54,771 nucleotides of DNA, taken from NCBI GenBank assembly GCA_043819345.1, contig JBDREX010000035.1, positions 1-54,771 of the forward strand, written 5' to 3'. The DNA comes from CAYRDK01 sp043819345 (GTDB taxonomy: Bacteria > Omnitrophota > Gorgyraeia > Velamenicoccales > Velamenicoccaceae). The notes under the pieces are model-generated. The model saw only the letters and a list, made by a program, of their open reading frames with translations, did not search any database and had not been told where the DNA came from. Positions 26,101-34,067 of the stretch are shown piece after piece (position 1 is the stretch's first letter; each line of letters starts with the position of its first letter). Both the position numbers and the translations under genes were made by a program.

Positions 26101-27223
26101 CTAAAGCCATGCGTTTTGGCAATCCGCATTGATGAATTTTTAATTCTGGCCCGACGACAATAACAGAACGGCCTGAATAGTCAACTCTCTTTCCTAACAG
26201 ATTCTGTCTGAACCGCCCTTGTTTTCCTTTAAGCATATCAGACAATGACTTCAGTGGACGGTTATTGGAACCTAAAACAGGCCTACCATGACGGCCATTA
26301 TCCAACAATGCATCTACTGCCTCCTGAAGCATCCTTTTTTCATTGCGAATAATAATTTCCGGCGCATTTAATTCAAGCAGTTTTTTCAACCTGTTGTTTC
26401 TATTTATTACCCGCCTATATAAATCGTTTAAATCAGATGTTGCAAATCGGCCACCATCCAATGGCACAAGAGGCCTTAAATCCGGCGGAATAACTGGCAC
26501 TGCGTCCAAAACCATCCATTCCGGTTTATTATCAGACTTCTTAAAATCTTCAACAATCTTGAGTGTTTTGAGGATCTTCTTTGTAGATGCCCCTTCTTTA
26601 GCCGTTTCCAGCTGCTTATAAAGCTTTTTAGATAAAAATTCTAAATCAATTTCTTTCAATAAATCTAAAACAGCTTCCGCGCCAATTTTAGCTTTAAAAG
26701 AAGAGCCATATTTTTCCTGCAGCTCCTGATGTCTTTCTTCCGTCAAAAACTCGCCCTTTTTTAATCCTGTATCGCCTGGCTCAGTAACAATATACTCCTC
26801 ATAATAAATAATCTTTTCCAGGTCTCTTAGGCCGATATCCAATAAAGCTGAAATACGAGATGGCACAGCCTTGAAAAACCAAATATGCGTTACAGGTGCC
26901 GCCAATTCAATATGCCCCATACGTTCACGACGAACATTTGACCTGGCCACTTCAACACCGCAACGGTCACAAACAATATTTCTAAACTTAATACCTTTAT
27001 ATTTTCCGCAATTACATTCCCAATCTTTCACGGGGCCAAATATCTTTTCACAAAAAAGGCCATCTTTTTCCGGCTTCAAAGTCCTGTAATTAATAGTCTC
27101 TGCTTTTCTAACCTCTCCCTTAGACCAAGACGTAATCGTGCTGGAAGATGCAATCTTTATCGTTATGCTATCAAACTGGGAAACTTCTTCTGGAGTATTC
27201 TTCTGAATTTTTTCTTTTTTCAT
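23141..27223 (-). CDS. rpoC: RNA polymerase beta-prime subunit
   Basis: Catalytic subunit of 1360 residues. Visible are the N-terminal zinc site (CNCGKYKG, CDRCGVE), the Mg-binding NADFDGDQMAVH, the trigger-loop region near GTQLTMRTFHIGG, and the second zinc site (CESDRGICAKCYG). The length matches proteins without large lineage-specific insertions. It overlaps rpoB by 4 nt (ATGA) and its last 29 nt overlap rpsL. Confidence 0.98.
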   Translation of the reverse strand: MKKEKIQKNTPEEVSQFDSITIKIASSSTITSWSKGEVRKAETINYRTLKPEKDGLFCEKIFGPVKDWECNCGKYKGIKFRNIVCDRCGVEVARSNVRRERMGHIELAAPVTHIWFFKAVPSRISALLDIGLRDLEKIIYYEEYIVTEPGDTGLKKGEFLTEERHQELQEKYGSSFKAKIGAEAVLDLLKEIDLEFLSKKLYKQLETAKEGASTKKILKTLKIVEDFKKSDNKPEWMVLDAVPVIPPDLRPLVPLDGGRFATSDLNDLYRRVINRNNRLKKLLELNAPEIIIRNEKRMLQEAVDALLDNGRHGRPVLGSNNRPLKSLSDMLKGKQGRFRQNLLGKRVDYSGRSVIVVGPELKIHQCGLPKRMALELFEPFIIKKLRERGFVHTIKGAKRMVERAKIEVWDILDEVIKDHPVLLNRAPTLHRLSVQAFEPILVEGKAIRIHPLVCTAFNADFDGDQMAVHVPLSLEAQMEARLLMLSINNVFSPADGRPITTPTQDIILGLCYLTKMKPKDKREGRVLSNIDEALVAYEDSIIGLHTKIKLRVYSQYDVAESICKKEKAMIETTVGRIKFNQRLPKEFGFVNLELNKKNVGQIVAACYKRFGHDTTIKLLDDLKELGFHYATIGGISISIDDLEIPHEKHEYVADAKKEVAKVDDQYRKGIITDGERYNKVIDIWTHTTDKVSDLVFKKMDAFNPIFMMADSGARGSRLQVRQLAGMRGLMAKPSGEIIENPITASFREGLTVLEYFISTHGARKGLADTALKTADAGYLTRRLVDVAQEVIITEMDCGTLNGISLASIIEGDEVVVPLKERIAGRVALDNIVDVITDETVVEIGELITEEKAEVLERMGIEKMRIRSVLTCESDRGICAKCYGKDLARDGLVELGTAVGVIAAQSIGEPGTQLTMRTFHIGGTASRIVAQSFVKSKNKGILKYHSLRVVNKGEDFIVLNRNGSLSVNDPQGRELERYTIPQGSVIGIADGGDVQKGLIFVRWDPYTSPILTEVEGLVRYEDIKENITMREELNPATGIAERVIVEHKMEFHPQVIVLDAAGQVVGIYPVPIGAHIVVKDGQKVAAGELLAKIPRVSGKTRDITGGLPRVAELFEARRPKDPAIVSEIDGFVEFAENKKGQRQIIVTSSTGMRREYTIPHGKHPNVYRGDRVTAGQQLTDGPVVLQDILRVCGDKILQEYLVNEVQEVYRLQGVRINDKHIEVIIRQMLKKVKIEDSGDTDFLSGQQVDRWRFQKENQRVIKKGGKPASATPLLLGITKASITTESFISAASFQETTKVLTDAAASGKRDELFGLKENVIVGHLIPAGTGLKIHQEFTLKKEETEDLQKEIVHADDSTAHS

Positions 27224-30200
27224 CTTTGTTTTTCCATTTTGATATCTAACCCGAGCCCTTGCAACTCTTTCAACAAAACATTGAAAGACTCAGGCGTCCC
27301 AGGAGCAAGGCGCTGCTCCCCTTTTACGATCGCTTCATAAATACGCGTTCTTCCTGCTACATCGTCACTCTTTACCGTCAACATTTCCTGCAACGTAAAA
27401 GCGGCACCATAAGCTTCCAGCGCCCAAACTTCCATTTCACCAAAACGCTGCCCACCAAATTGCGCTTTTCCACCTAAAGGCTGTTGTGTAACAAGTGAAT
27501 ATGGCCCGATAGAGCGCGCGTGAATCTTTTCATCAACCAAATGAATCAGTTTTAGCATATATATGTATCCAACGGTAACCTGTTGGTCAAATTTGTCTCC
27601 TGTATAGCCATCAAAAACATCAACCTTGCCATGCCCCGGCAATCCCGCTTTAGCCAACATTTCTTTTACTTCAAGCTCAGATGCTCCATCGAAAACAGGC
27701 GTTGCCACATGTAAACCCAACACTTTTGCCGCCCATCCTAAATGTGTCTCCAATATTTGGCCTACATTCATACGCGAAGGAACGCCTAATGGATTCAATA
27801 CAAGTTCTACTGGAGTTCCGTCAGCCAAAAATGGCATATCTTCTTCAGGTAAAATTTTCGCAATAACACCTTTATTACCATGCCTACCTGCCATCTTATC
27901 ACCAACAGCTAATTTTCTTTTTGTGGCAATATAGACAACAGCTCTCTTCAATACACCAGGCGGCAGCTCATCACCGCGTTTTACTTTCTCAATTTCCTGA
28001 GCTTCTTCCTGAGCTAATTCTTTAATTTGATCATCAAAAAATCTGGCAATGCGTTTTGCCTCTTCATGATCTTCCAGGTCCACATTCAAAACTTTAGCCT
28101 TAGAAACTCCGAGAAGCGAAGAAAGCTTAACAATTTTCTCTTCTTCAATATAACCAATTTCCTGCGTATAGTAGCTTTTAATTTCTTTAATCTGAGCTAG
28201 CTCTTTTTTCTTTTCTTCCTTGGAGCGTCTGCCACGTTCTTTTCTTTGAAAAACCTGAACATCAATAACAACGCCTTCAATACCAGGCGATAATGTTAAA
28301 GATGTATCCCGCACATCTCCGGCCTTTTCTCCAAAAATAGCCCTTAACAATCTTTCTTCAGGTGAAAGCTCAGATTCCGTCTTTGGAGTTACTTTTCCAA
28401 CCAAGATATCCCCAGCTTCCACTTCCGCGCCAATCCTGACAATCCCATCCTCATCCAAATTTGTCAGAGCATCTTCAGAAACATTTGGTATATCCCTCGT
28501 AATTTCTTCATTACCCAAACGTGTTTCCCTGGCTTCTATTTCAAATTCTTCAATATGGATAGATGTATAAGCATCTTCCTTAACGACTTTTTCGCTGACT
28601 AAAATAGCATCTTCAAAATTAAATCCTCGCCATGGCATAAAAGCAACCAACAAGTTTCTCCCCAATGCCAACTCACCATCTTTTGTTCCAATTCCATCAG
28701 CAATAACTTCTCCCGCTTTAACCTTTTGCCCAAGCTTCACAATAGGCTTTTGATTAACACAGGTATTTGCGTTAGAGCGTTTAAACTTCCTCAAATCATA
28801 AAAGTGGCTTCCAACAGTAATCCCCCTGGCATCAACGCTCTTAACTGTTCCATCTTCTTCGGCCACAACAACAGCCCCGGAATCAATCGCCGCCTTCATC
28901 TCCATATCTGTACCTACAAAAGGCCTCTGCGTATTCATTAAAGGAACGGCCTGGCGTTGCATGTTTGAACCCATGAGCGCTCTATTAGCATCATCGTGCT
29001 CTAAAAAAGGTATTAAAGATGCTGCTAAAGATACGAGCTGCTTCGGCGAAACATCCATATAATCAACCTTTTTAGGTAGAAGCTTTGGAAAATCTCCCTT
29101 AAAGCGGCAAGTAACATCTTTCTCAGAAAAAGAGCCATCATCATCAAGGATACTATTAGCCTGAGCAACTGTCTTGTTTTGCTCAAAATCAGCTGTAACA
29201 TAATCAATTCTCTTTGTTACACGACCCGCATCAACTTTGCGATATGGACTTTCCAAATATCCTAAAGCATTAACTCTGGCATACGTTGTCAATGACGCGA
29301 TTAAACCAATATTTGGACCTTCTGGTGTTTCAATCGGACAAATACGGCCATAATGCGATTGATGAATATCTCGCACTTCAAAACCAGCACGCTCCCTGGA
29401 CAATCCACCTGGCCCAAGTGCGCTCAGCCTTCTCTTATGTGTCAACTCCGCCAAAGGATTAACCTGATCCATAAACTGGGACAACTGGCTTCGTCCAAAA
29501 AAATCACGAATTTGACTTGAAAACAACTTTGAATTTATCAAATGATAAATCATAACCGCATCAGCATCTGTTAAAATAACTAACCGCTCCCGAATAGAAC
29601 GCTCAAGCCTGGCCAAACCAATTCGGGCCTGATTCTGAATCAATTCTCCAACACTCTTGACCCTGCGGTTACCCAAATGATCTATATCATCAATCTCGCC
29701 TTCGCCTTTTTTTAATCCAACGAGGTACTTAATAACGCGAATAATCATTGCCGCATCAATTATTCTCTTCTCCAAAGACACATCCATCCCGAGTTTACGA
29801 TTAAGAATAAATCTTCCCGCCCGAGATAAATCATAACGCTTTGGATCAAAAAACAATCTGCAAAACAAATCTTCAGCTGCTGCCAACGTCACAGGTTCAG
29901 TTGGCCGCATCTTTCTATAAAAATCAATTAAAGCTTCTTCTTTATTTTTTGTAAAATCTTTTTTGAGGGTATTTTCAATTTCAGGAATCTCTTCGCCGAA
30001 AGCCTGCCGTATTTCCTGATCTGTTGAAAATCCAATAATACGCAAGATCTGTGTAACGGGAAAATTTCTGCGGCGGTCAACATAAGCTAAAACAACTTCA
30101 TTAAGATCATATTTAAATTCCAACCATGCACCACGATACGGAATAATTCTGCCATAAAAAATCTTCTTGCCGGTTGGATGCATCTCTTCTTCAAAACAAA

Positions 30201-30624
30201 CCCCTGGAGAACGCTGCAATTGGCTAACAACCACCCTTTCATCGCCATTGATAATAAAACTGGCTGTAGGTGTCATAAGCGGCAATTCACCAAAATAAAC
30301 TTCCTGCACTTTGACATCACTAGGTGTAATCAAGCGAAGATTGACTCTCAAAGGTGAAGCATAAGTCATGCCGCGACGCCTGCACTCTTCTATTTGATAC
30401 TTTGGCTTACCTAAATTGTAGCTGACAAACTCTAATCGAAAGCGTTGATCAAAACTCTCCATAGGAAAAACTTCTAAAAACACTTCCTGCAACCCTACTG
30501 GCTTCCTTTCCAGCATAGGGACTTCTTTCTGTAAAAACTCCGTGAAAGACTCCCGCTGAATATCCAACAGGTGAGGCATTCCATAAACTTCTTTGAGTTT
30601 AGCAAAGCTTTTTCTTTTAATCAT
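27220..30624 (-). CDS. rpoB: RNA polymerase beta subunit
   Basis: Beta subunit of 1134 residues, shorter than the E. coli 1342 because of missing lineage-specific insertions. The rifampicin region (FFGRSQLSQFMDQVNPLAEL, then THKRRLSALGPGG) keeps the key Asp, His and Ser residues, predicting rifampicin susceptibility by target. GDKMAGRHGNKG is intact. GGAG precedes ATG 30624 by 5 nt. Confidence 0.98.
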   Translation of the reverse strand: MIKRKSFAKLKEVYGMPHLLDIQRESFTEFLQKEVPMLERKPVGLQEVFLEVFPMESFDQRFRLEFVSYNLGKPKYQIEECRRRGMTYASPLRVNLRLITPSDVKVQEVYFGELPLMTPTASFIINGDERVVVSQLQRSPGVCFEEEMHPTGKKIFYGRIIPYRGAWLEFKYDLNEVVLAYVDRRRNFPVTQILRIIGFSTDQEIRQAFGEEIPEIENTLKKDFTKNKEEALIDFYRKMRPTEPVTLAAAEDLFCRLFFDPKRYDLSRAGRFILNRKLGMDVSLEKRIIDAAMIIRVIKYLVGLKKGEGEIDDIDHLGNRRVKSVGELIQNQARIGLARLERSIRERLVILTDADAVMIYHLINSKLFSSQIRDFFGRSQLSQFMDQVNPLAELTHKRRLSALGPGGLSRERAGFEVRDIHQSHYGRICPIETPEGPNIGLIASLTTYARVNALGYLESPYRKVDAGRVTKRIDYVTADFEQNKTVAQANSILDDDGSFSEKDVTCRFKGDFPKLLPKKVDYMDVSPKQLVSLAASLIPFLEHDDANRALMGSNMQRQAVPLMNTQRPFVGTDMEMKAAIDSGAVVVAEEDGTVKSVDARGITVGSHFYDLRKFKRSNANTCVNQKPIVKLGQKVKAGEVIADGIGTKDGELALGRNLLVAFMPWRGFNFEDAILVSEKVVKEDAYTSIHIEEFEIEARETRLGNEEITRDIPNVSEDALTNLDEDGIVRIGAEVEAGDILVGKVTPKTESELSPEERLLRAIFGEKAGDVRDTSLTLSPGIEGVVIDVQVFQRKERGRRSKEEKKKELAQIKEIKSYYTQEIGYIEEEKIVKLSSLLGVSKAKVLNVDLEDHEEAKRIARFFDDQIKELAQEEAQEIEKVKRGDELPPGVLKRAVVYIATKRKLAVGDKMAGRHGNKGVIAKILPEEDMPFLADGTPVELVLNPLGVPSRMNVGQILETHLGWAAKVLGLHVATPVFDGASELEVKEMLAKAGLPGHGKVDVFDGYTGDKFDQQVTVGYIYMLKLIHLVDEKIHARSIGPYSLVTQQPLGGKAQFGGQRFGEMEVWALEAYGAAFTLQEMLTVKSDDVAGRTRIYEAIVKGEQRLAPGTPESFNVLLKELQGLGLDIKMEKQR

Positions 30625-30674
30625 ATTTTCTCCAGAATAACCGGATTATATTTGACGATCGATACTATTTTAAA

Positions 30675-31058
30675 CTACTTCAACTCTACAGACGCACCAG
30701 CCGCTTCAAGCTTCTTCTTCATCTCTTCAGCTTCGGCCTTCGGGATACTTTCTTTAACTGCCTTTGGTGCCCCATCAACAAGATCCTTAGCTTCTTTCAA
30801 CCCAAGGCTAGTAATCGCCCTAACTTCCTTAATAACAGCAATTTTGTTTGCCCCTGCCCCTGTCAACATAACAGTAAAAACAGTTTTTTCTTCAGCAACA
30901 GCAGCACCTGCACCAGCTGCGCCTGCTCCAGCAGCAACAGCCATAACCGGAGCCTGAGCTGTTACGCCGAATCTCTCTTCAATCGCCTTGACCAAATCAC
31001 TCAATTCAAGAACACTCATTGTTTCAATTTCTTTTATCATTCCTTCAATATTAGCCAT
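30675..31058 (-). CDS. rplL: Ribosomal protein L7/L12
   Basis: Multicopy stalk protein that recruits translational GTPases. It has 127 residues: an N-terminal dimerization domain (1-35), an Ala/Gly-rich hinge (about 38-52), and the factor-binding C-terminal domain with KIAVIKEVRAITSLGLKEAK. It follows rplJ by 53 nt and precedes rpoB by 50 nt. Confidence 0.98.
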   Translation of the reverse strand: MANIEGMIKEIETMSVLELSDLVKAIEERFGVTAQAPVMAVAAGAGAAGAGAAVAEEKTVFTVMLTGAGANKIAVIKEVRAITSLGLKEAKDLVDGAPKAVKESIPKAEAEEMKKKLEAAGASVELK

Positions 31059-31111
31059 TTTAGCCTCCCTATACCCTTTGTTTTTAAATTAAAAAATATC
31101 TTTCAGTTAAT

Positions 31112-31651
31112 CTATTTTTTCTGATCACTCACCGCTTTTAAAGCATAAACCACTTTCGTAATAATCTGATTCAAACTTGCCGCTAAATTAGTTATCGGCG
31201 CATTAAGCACGCCGGCAACCTGCTGGTAAAGGTCTGATCGAGATGAAAATGAGGAGATTTTTTTAACATCTTCAGCGGTAATCACTCTTTGAGATAAAAA
31301 CCCACCGCTGATTTTCAGAGCTTCTGTTTCCTTATTAAAACTAATAAGCGCTTTCGACGCCGTAATAAGGTCTTCCTTAACAAACACTAAGGCTGTAGGG
31401 CCATCTAATAGTTTTTCAACTTCAGCTGGCTTTTCCAAATCCGCAAAAACTTTTTTCATAAAGCTATTCTTCGTAACAAGAACGCTTGCACCAACGGCCT
31501 TTAAGTTTTTGCGTAATTTCGTCATCTCAGATGATTTCAAATTGCGGTAATTAATCAAAATAACATCTGAACTTTCATTCAATCTATTTTTTAAATCTGC
31601 CGAAACTAATTCACGAAAAATATCACCGACTTTTTTATTCAATATACTCAT
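31112..31651 (-). CDS. rplJ: Ribosomal protein L10
   Basis: Stalk-base protein that carries L7/L12 dimers. I choose ATG 31651 (179 residues, MSILNKKVGDIFREL), with AAGGA 7 nt upstream. The frame stays open 12 codons further into rplA. The start overlaps the rplA stop as ATGA, so there is no room for a separate L10 leader of the kind known in E. coli. Confidence 0.95.
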   Translation of the reverse strand: MSILNKKVGDIFRELVSADLKNRLNESSDVILINYRNLKSSEMTKLRKNLKAVGASVLVTKNSFMKKVFADLEKPAEVEKLLDGPTALVFVKEDLITASKALISFNKETEALKISGGFLSQRVITAEDVKKISSFSSRSDLYQQVAGVLNAPITNLAASLNQIITKVVYALKAVSDQKK

Positions 31652-32337
31652 ACAGCTATCCTTAATCCAGGCCCCATTGTTGTACATATTGAAACCGATT
31701 TAATAAAATCTCCTTTAACAGAAGCCGGCTTTGCAGCCGTAAGTGTCGACATTAGTAAAGAAGCGTTTTCATAAATCTTCTCTTCACCAAAAGACATCTT
31801 CCCAACAGCCACATGAACACCGCCCTGCTTATCCGCCTTAAACTCAACTTTCCCTGCCTTTAAATCGCTAACTGCTTTAGCAACATTTTGTGTAACCGTA
31901 CCTGTCTTAGGTGACGGCATTAGGCCGCGAGGACCCAACACTTTTCCCAGTTTGCTTAAGTCTCTCATCATTTCTGGCGTCGCCACAACACTATCAAAAT
32001 CCATCCATCCACCAGCGACCTTGTCCATCAATTCTTGTGCGCCAACATAATCAGCACCGGCTGCCTTCGCTTCCTTCTCTTGCTCGCCTTTACAAAAAAC
32101 AACCACGGAGACCTTTTTTCCTGTACCGTGTGGCAACACAACCGTTCCCCTGACCATGTGGTCTGCTTTTTTTACATCTATCTTCAAATTAAAAGCCAAT
32201 TCAATAGACTCATCAAATTTAGGCTTTGGCATTGTTTTTAAAACAGCAACCGCCTCTTTCAATGTGTACGTTTTTGAACGATCTACAAGCTTTTCAGCTT
32301 CTTTAAATCTTTTTCCACTTCGATTTTTCTTAGCCAT
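31648..32337 (-). CDS. rplA: Ribosomal protein L1
   Basis: L1-stalk protein that acts in E-site tRNA release; in other bacteria it represses its own operon. It has 229 residues. GKRFKEAEKLVDRSKTYTLKEA, KIDVKKADHMVRGTVVLPHGTG and KLGKVLGPRGLMPSPKTGTV (each seen in order) are diagnostic. It starts 3 nt after rplK and overlaps rplJ by 4 nt. Confidence 0.97.
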   Translation of the reverse strand: MAKKNRSGKRFKEAEKLVDRSKTYTLKEAVAVLKTMPKPKFDESIELAFNLKIDVKKADHMVRGTVVLPHGTGKKVSVVVFCKGEQEKEAKAAGADYVGAQELMDKVAGGWMDFDSVVATPEMMRDLSKLGKVLGPRGLMPSPKTGTVTQNVAKAVSDLKAGKVEFKADKQGGVHVAVGKMSFGEEKIYENASLLMSTLTAAKPASVKGDFIKSVSICTTMGPGLRIAV

Positions 32338-32340
32338 AGT

Positions 32341-32766
32341 TTACCCCGCAACCTCAATGCCCATACTGCGCGCTGTGCCCATAACCGTCTTCTTGGCAAT
32401 TTCCATATCTAATGTGTTTAAATCATTAAGCTTTTGAGCTGCAATTTCTTCAACCTGCTTCATCGTCACAGTACCAATCTTTTCTTTTCCAGCCGTTCCC
32501 GAAGCTTTAGCCAAATTTGCCGCGCGCTTCAACAAAATTGAACATGGCGGAGTTTTAATGATGAAATCGAACTTTTTGTCCTCATAAACACTGATAACAA
32601 CAGGTAAAATGATGCCATCGCGATCCTTCGTCTGTTCATTAAACGACTTACAAAACTGCATAATGTTTACACCGTGCTGGCCTAAAGCAGGCCCAACAGG
32701 TGGAGCCGGATTTGCCGCACCGGCTGGAACATGCAACTTAATCTGAACAACAACTTTTTTTGCCAT
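32341..32766 (-). CDS. rplK: Ribosomal protein L11
   Basis: GTPase-associated-centre protein. It has 141 residues. KLHVPAGAANPAPPVGPALG with the thiostrepton-contact prolines, and the C-terminal rRNA-binding KRAANLAKASGTAGKEKIGT and GTARSMGIEV are canonical. It starts 1 nt after nusG, leaving no spacer for an L1 operator between them. Confidence 0.98.
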   Translation of the reverse strand: MAKKVVVQIKLHVPAGAANPAPPVGPALGQHGVNIMQFCKSFNEQTKDRDGIILPVVISVYEDKKFDFIIKTPPCSILLKRAANLAKASGTAGKEKIGTVTMKQVEEIAAQKLNDLNTLDMEIAKKTVMGTARSMGIEVAG

Positions 32767-32767
32767 T

Positions 32768-33298
32768 TTACACCTTTTCTACCTGCCAAAATTCTAACTC
32801 AACTGGCGTCGCGCGCCCAAAAATAGAGACGCTTACTTTAATCTTTTGTTTTTCTAAATTTACTTCATCGATAGAACCATTAAAATTTAAAAATGGCCCT
32901 TCAATAATACGCACGGCTTCGCCTTTTTCAAAGTGCACCTTCGGCGATGGCTTAGCCTTAGTTTCAACAGTGCGCTGCATAATATTGTCAACTTCCTGAG
33001 CTGATAGTGACGAAGGTTGCTTCCCCATACCAATGAACCCTGTCGCCCCCGGAGTTGTTCGCACCAAAAACCAGGTATTCTCGTTCAACTCCATCTCCAC
33101 CAGAATGTATCCAGGAAAATATTTTCTTTGGGATATCTTCTTCTTGCCGGACCGAACCTCTGACACCTGCTCGGTCGGAATGAGGATTTGCCCCATCTTA
33201 TCTTTAAGCTCGCTCGTAGCAATACGGTTCAGTAAACTCGTCTTTACTTTTTCTTCTGATCCCGTTTGCGTATGGACAACATACCACTTCTTCATCAT
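32768..33298 (-). CDS. nusG: Transcription antitermination factor NusG
   Basis: Binds RNA polymerase clamp and couples transcription with translation through S10, or with Rho. It has 176 residues. The NGN domain (about 1-115) has KWYVVHTQTGSEEKV and FPGYILVEMELNENTWFLVR (start and middle). The KOW domain follows from about residue 122 (FEKGEAVRIIEGPFLNFNGS). ATG 33298 is immediately followed by a second ATG, either could serve. It starts 1 nt after secE. Confidence 0.97.
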   Translation of the reverse strand: MMKKWYVVHTQTGSEEKVKTSLLNRIATSELKDKMGQILIPTEQVSEVRSGKKKISQRKYFPGYILVEMELNENTWFLVRTTPGATGFIGMGKQPSSLSAQEVDNIMQRTVETKAKPSPKVHFEKGEAVRIIEGPFLNFNGSIDEVNLEKQKIKVSVSIFGRATPVELEFWQVEKV

Positions 33299-33299
33299 A

Positions 33300-33497
33300 C
33301 TACCATTGAATAATTTTTGTCACGGCATTGGACAATAAAAAGTCCAGCACGCCGATATAGGTTGTCAAAATAGCCGTTGTAATTAATACAATCCATGATG
33401 CTCCTACTAACTCTTTACGAGTAGGCCAAGAGACCTTTGTCATCTCTATTTTTACTTCTCTGAAAAAAAGCGGAATTCTTGTAAAAAAATTCGCCAT
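33300..33497 (-). CDS. secE: Preprotein translocase subunit SecE
   Basis: Small essential translocon subunit with one C-terminal membrane helix. It has 65 residues, the usual minimal form. The amphipathic region EVKIEMTKVSWPTRKELVGA is diagnostic and is followed by a hydrophobic segment (about 33-55). It lies between tRNA-Trp and nusG, the conserved bacterial order. Confidence 0.95.
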   Translation of the reverse strand: MANFFTRIPLFFREVKIEMTKVSWPTRKELVGASWIVLITTAILTTYIGVLDFLLSNAVTKIIQW

Positions 33498-33552
33498 ATA
33501 CTTACCTCAATCTCCTTGTTAACACTACATCACCTTTCACCAAAAAAAACAG

Positions 33553-33623
33553 CAGGAGCGGCAGGAATCGAACCTGCAGTTCCGGTTTTGGAGACCGGTG
33601 GTTTACCACTAACCGACGCTCCT
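33553..33623 (-). tRNA. tRNA-Trp (anticodon CCA)
   Basis: A full cloverleaf can be drawn. The acceptor stem pairs 33617-33623 with 33554-33560, with discriminator G. The anticodon stem CCGGT/ACCGG encloses the loop CTCCAAA, so the anticodon is CCA. The T-arm has GGTTCGATTCC. The 3-prime CCA is not encoded. It lies directly upstream of secE. Confidence 0.95.
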
Positions 33624-33649
33624 AAACTCGCGAACAAAACTCAAAATCA

Positions 33650-33799
33650 TTATTTTACTTCTCTGTGCAGCTCATGCTTACGGCAGAACCTGCAATACTT
33701 CTTTAACTCAAGCCTTTGCGTATGTTTCTTTTTGTTCTTCGTAGATGTATACGCTCGATTCTTACATGTTGTACATTCAAAAATTATATGTTCTCTCAT
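33650..33799 (-). CDS. rpmG: Ribosomal protein L33, zinc-binding
   Basis: A 49-residue protein between the two tRNAs, beginning MREHIIFECTTCKNRAYTS. Zinc ligands C9, C12, C36 and C39 mark the C+ form. The end is KHELHREVK, slightly divergent from the usual HTLHKETK. The gene order tRNA-rpmG-tRNA-Trp-secE-nusG is a conserved bacterial arrangement. Confidence 0.95.
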   Translation of the reverse strand: MREHIIFECTTCKNRAYTSTKNKKKHTQRLELKKYCRFCRKHELHREVK

Positions 33800-33889
33800 G
33801 GCTTATCCTAAATTCTTTTCACTGCTCTTTTAGCTCCGTAAAATTACGCCCACTTGAAATCTTCTACTTCACCACTTTTTTAGAAATCA

Positions 33890-33962
33890 AGCCCCCGACC
33901 GGAATTGAACCGGTGACCCCGTCCTTACCAAGGACGTGCTCTACCGGCTGAGCTACAGGGGC
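33890..33962 (-). tRNA. tRNA-Thr (anticodon GGT)
   Basis: A 73-nt cloverleaf. The acceptor stem pairs 33956-33962 with 33891-33897 and the discriminator is T. The anticodon stem CGTCC/GGACG encloses TTGGTAA, giving anticodon GGT. D-arm (AGCTCAGCCGGTAGAGC) and T-arm (GGTTCAATTCC) are normal. CCA is not encoded. It is the first gene after the promoter at 33980-34008. Confidence 0.95.
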
Positions 33963-33979
33963 GTACTTGTAAAGGTATG

Positions 33980-34008
33980 AGTATATTAAAATTACTGCTT
34001 TCTGTCAA
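33980..34008 (-). promoter_or_regulatory. Strong sigma70-type promoter for the tRNA-Thr/rpmG/secE/ribosomal superoperon
   Basis: TTGACA (34003-34008 on the plus strand as its complement), a 17-nt spacer, then TATACT (33980-33985). The expected start, about 7 nt downstream, lies about 10 nt before mature tRNA-Thr. It is the best promoter match ahead of the whole 33-kb translation cluster. Confidence 0.85.
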
Positions 34009-34067
34009 GTCTTTTTTTATAATTATTTTAATGTTTTTACATTGTAGAGAGTTGGCGCGACAACCTC

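Noticed and set aside
31059..31111. L10-type leader or attenuator between rplJ and rplL
   Set aside because: Only 53 AT-rich nt with no convincing long stem; the L10 leader is normally upstream of rplJ, where the genes overlap.
34012..34066. Terminator after the deacetylase gene
   Set aside because: A bulged 8-bp stem and a small AATGT/ACATT stem are present, but the following sequence on the minus strand is A-rich, not U-rich.
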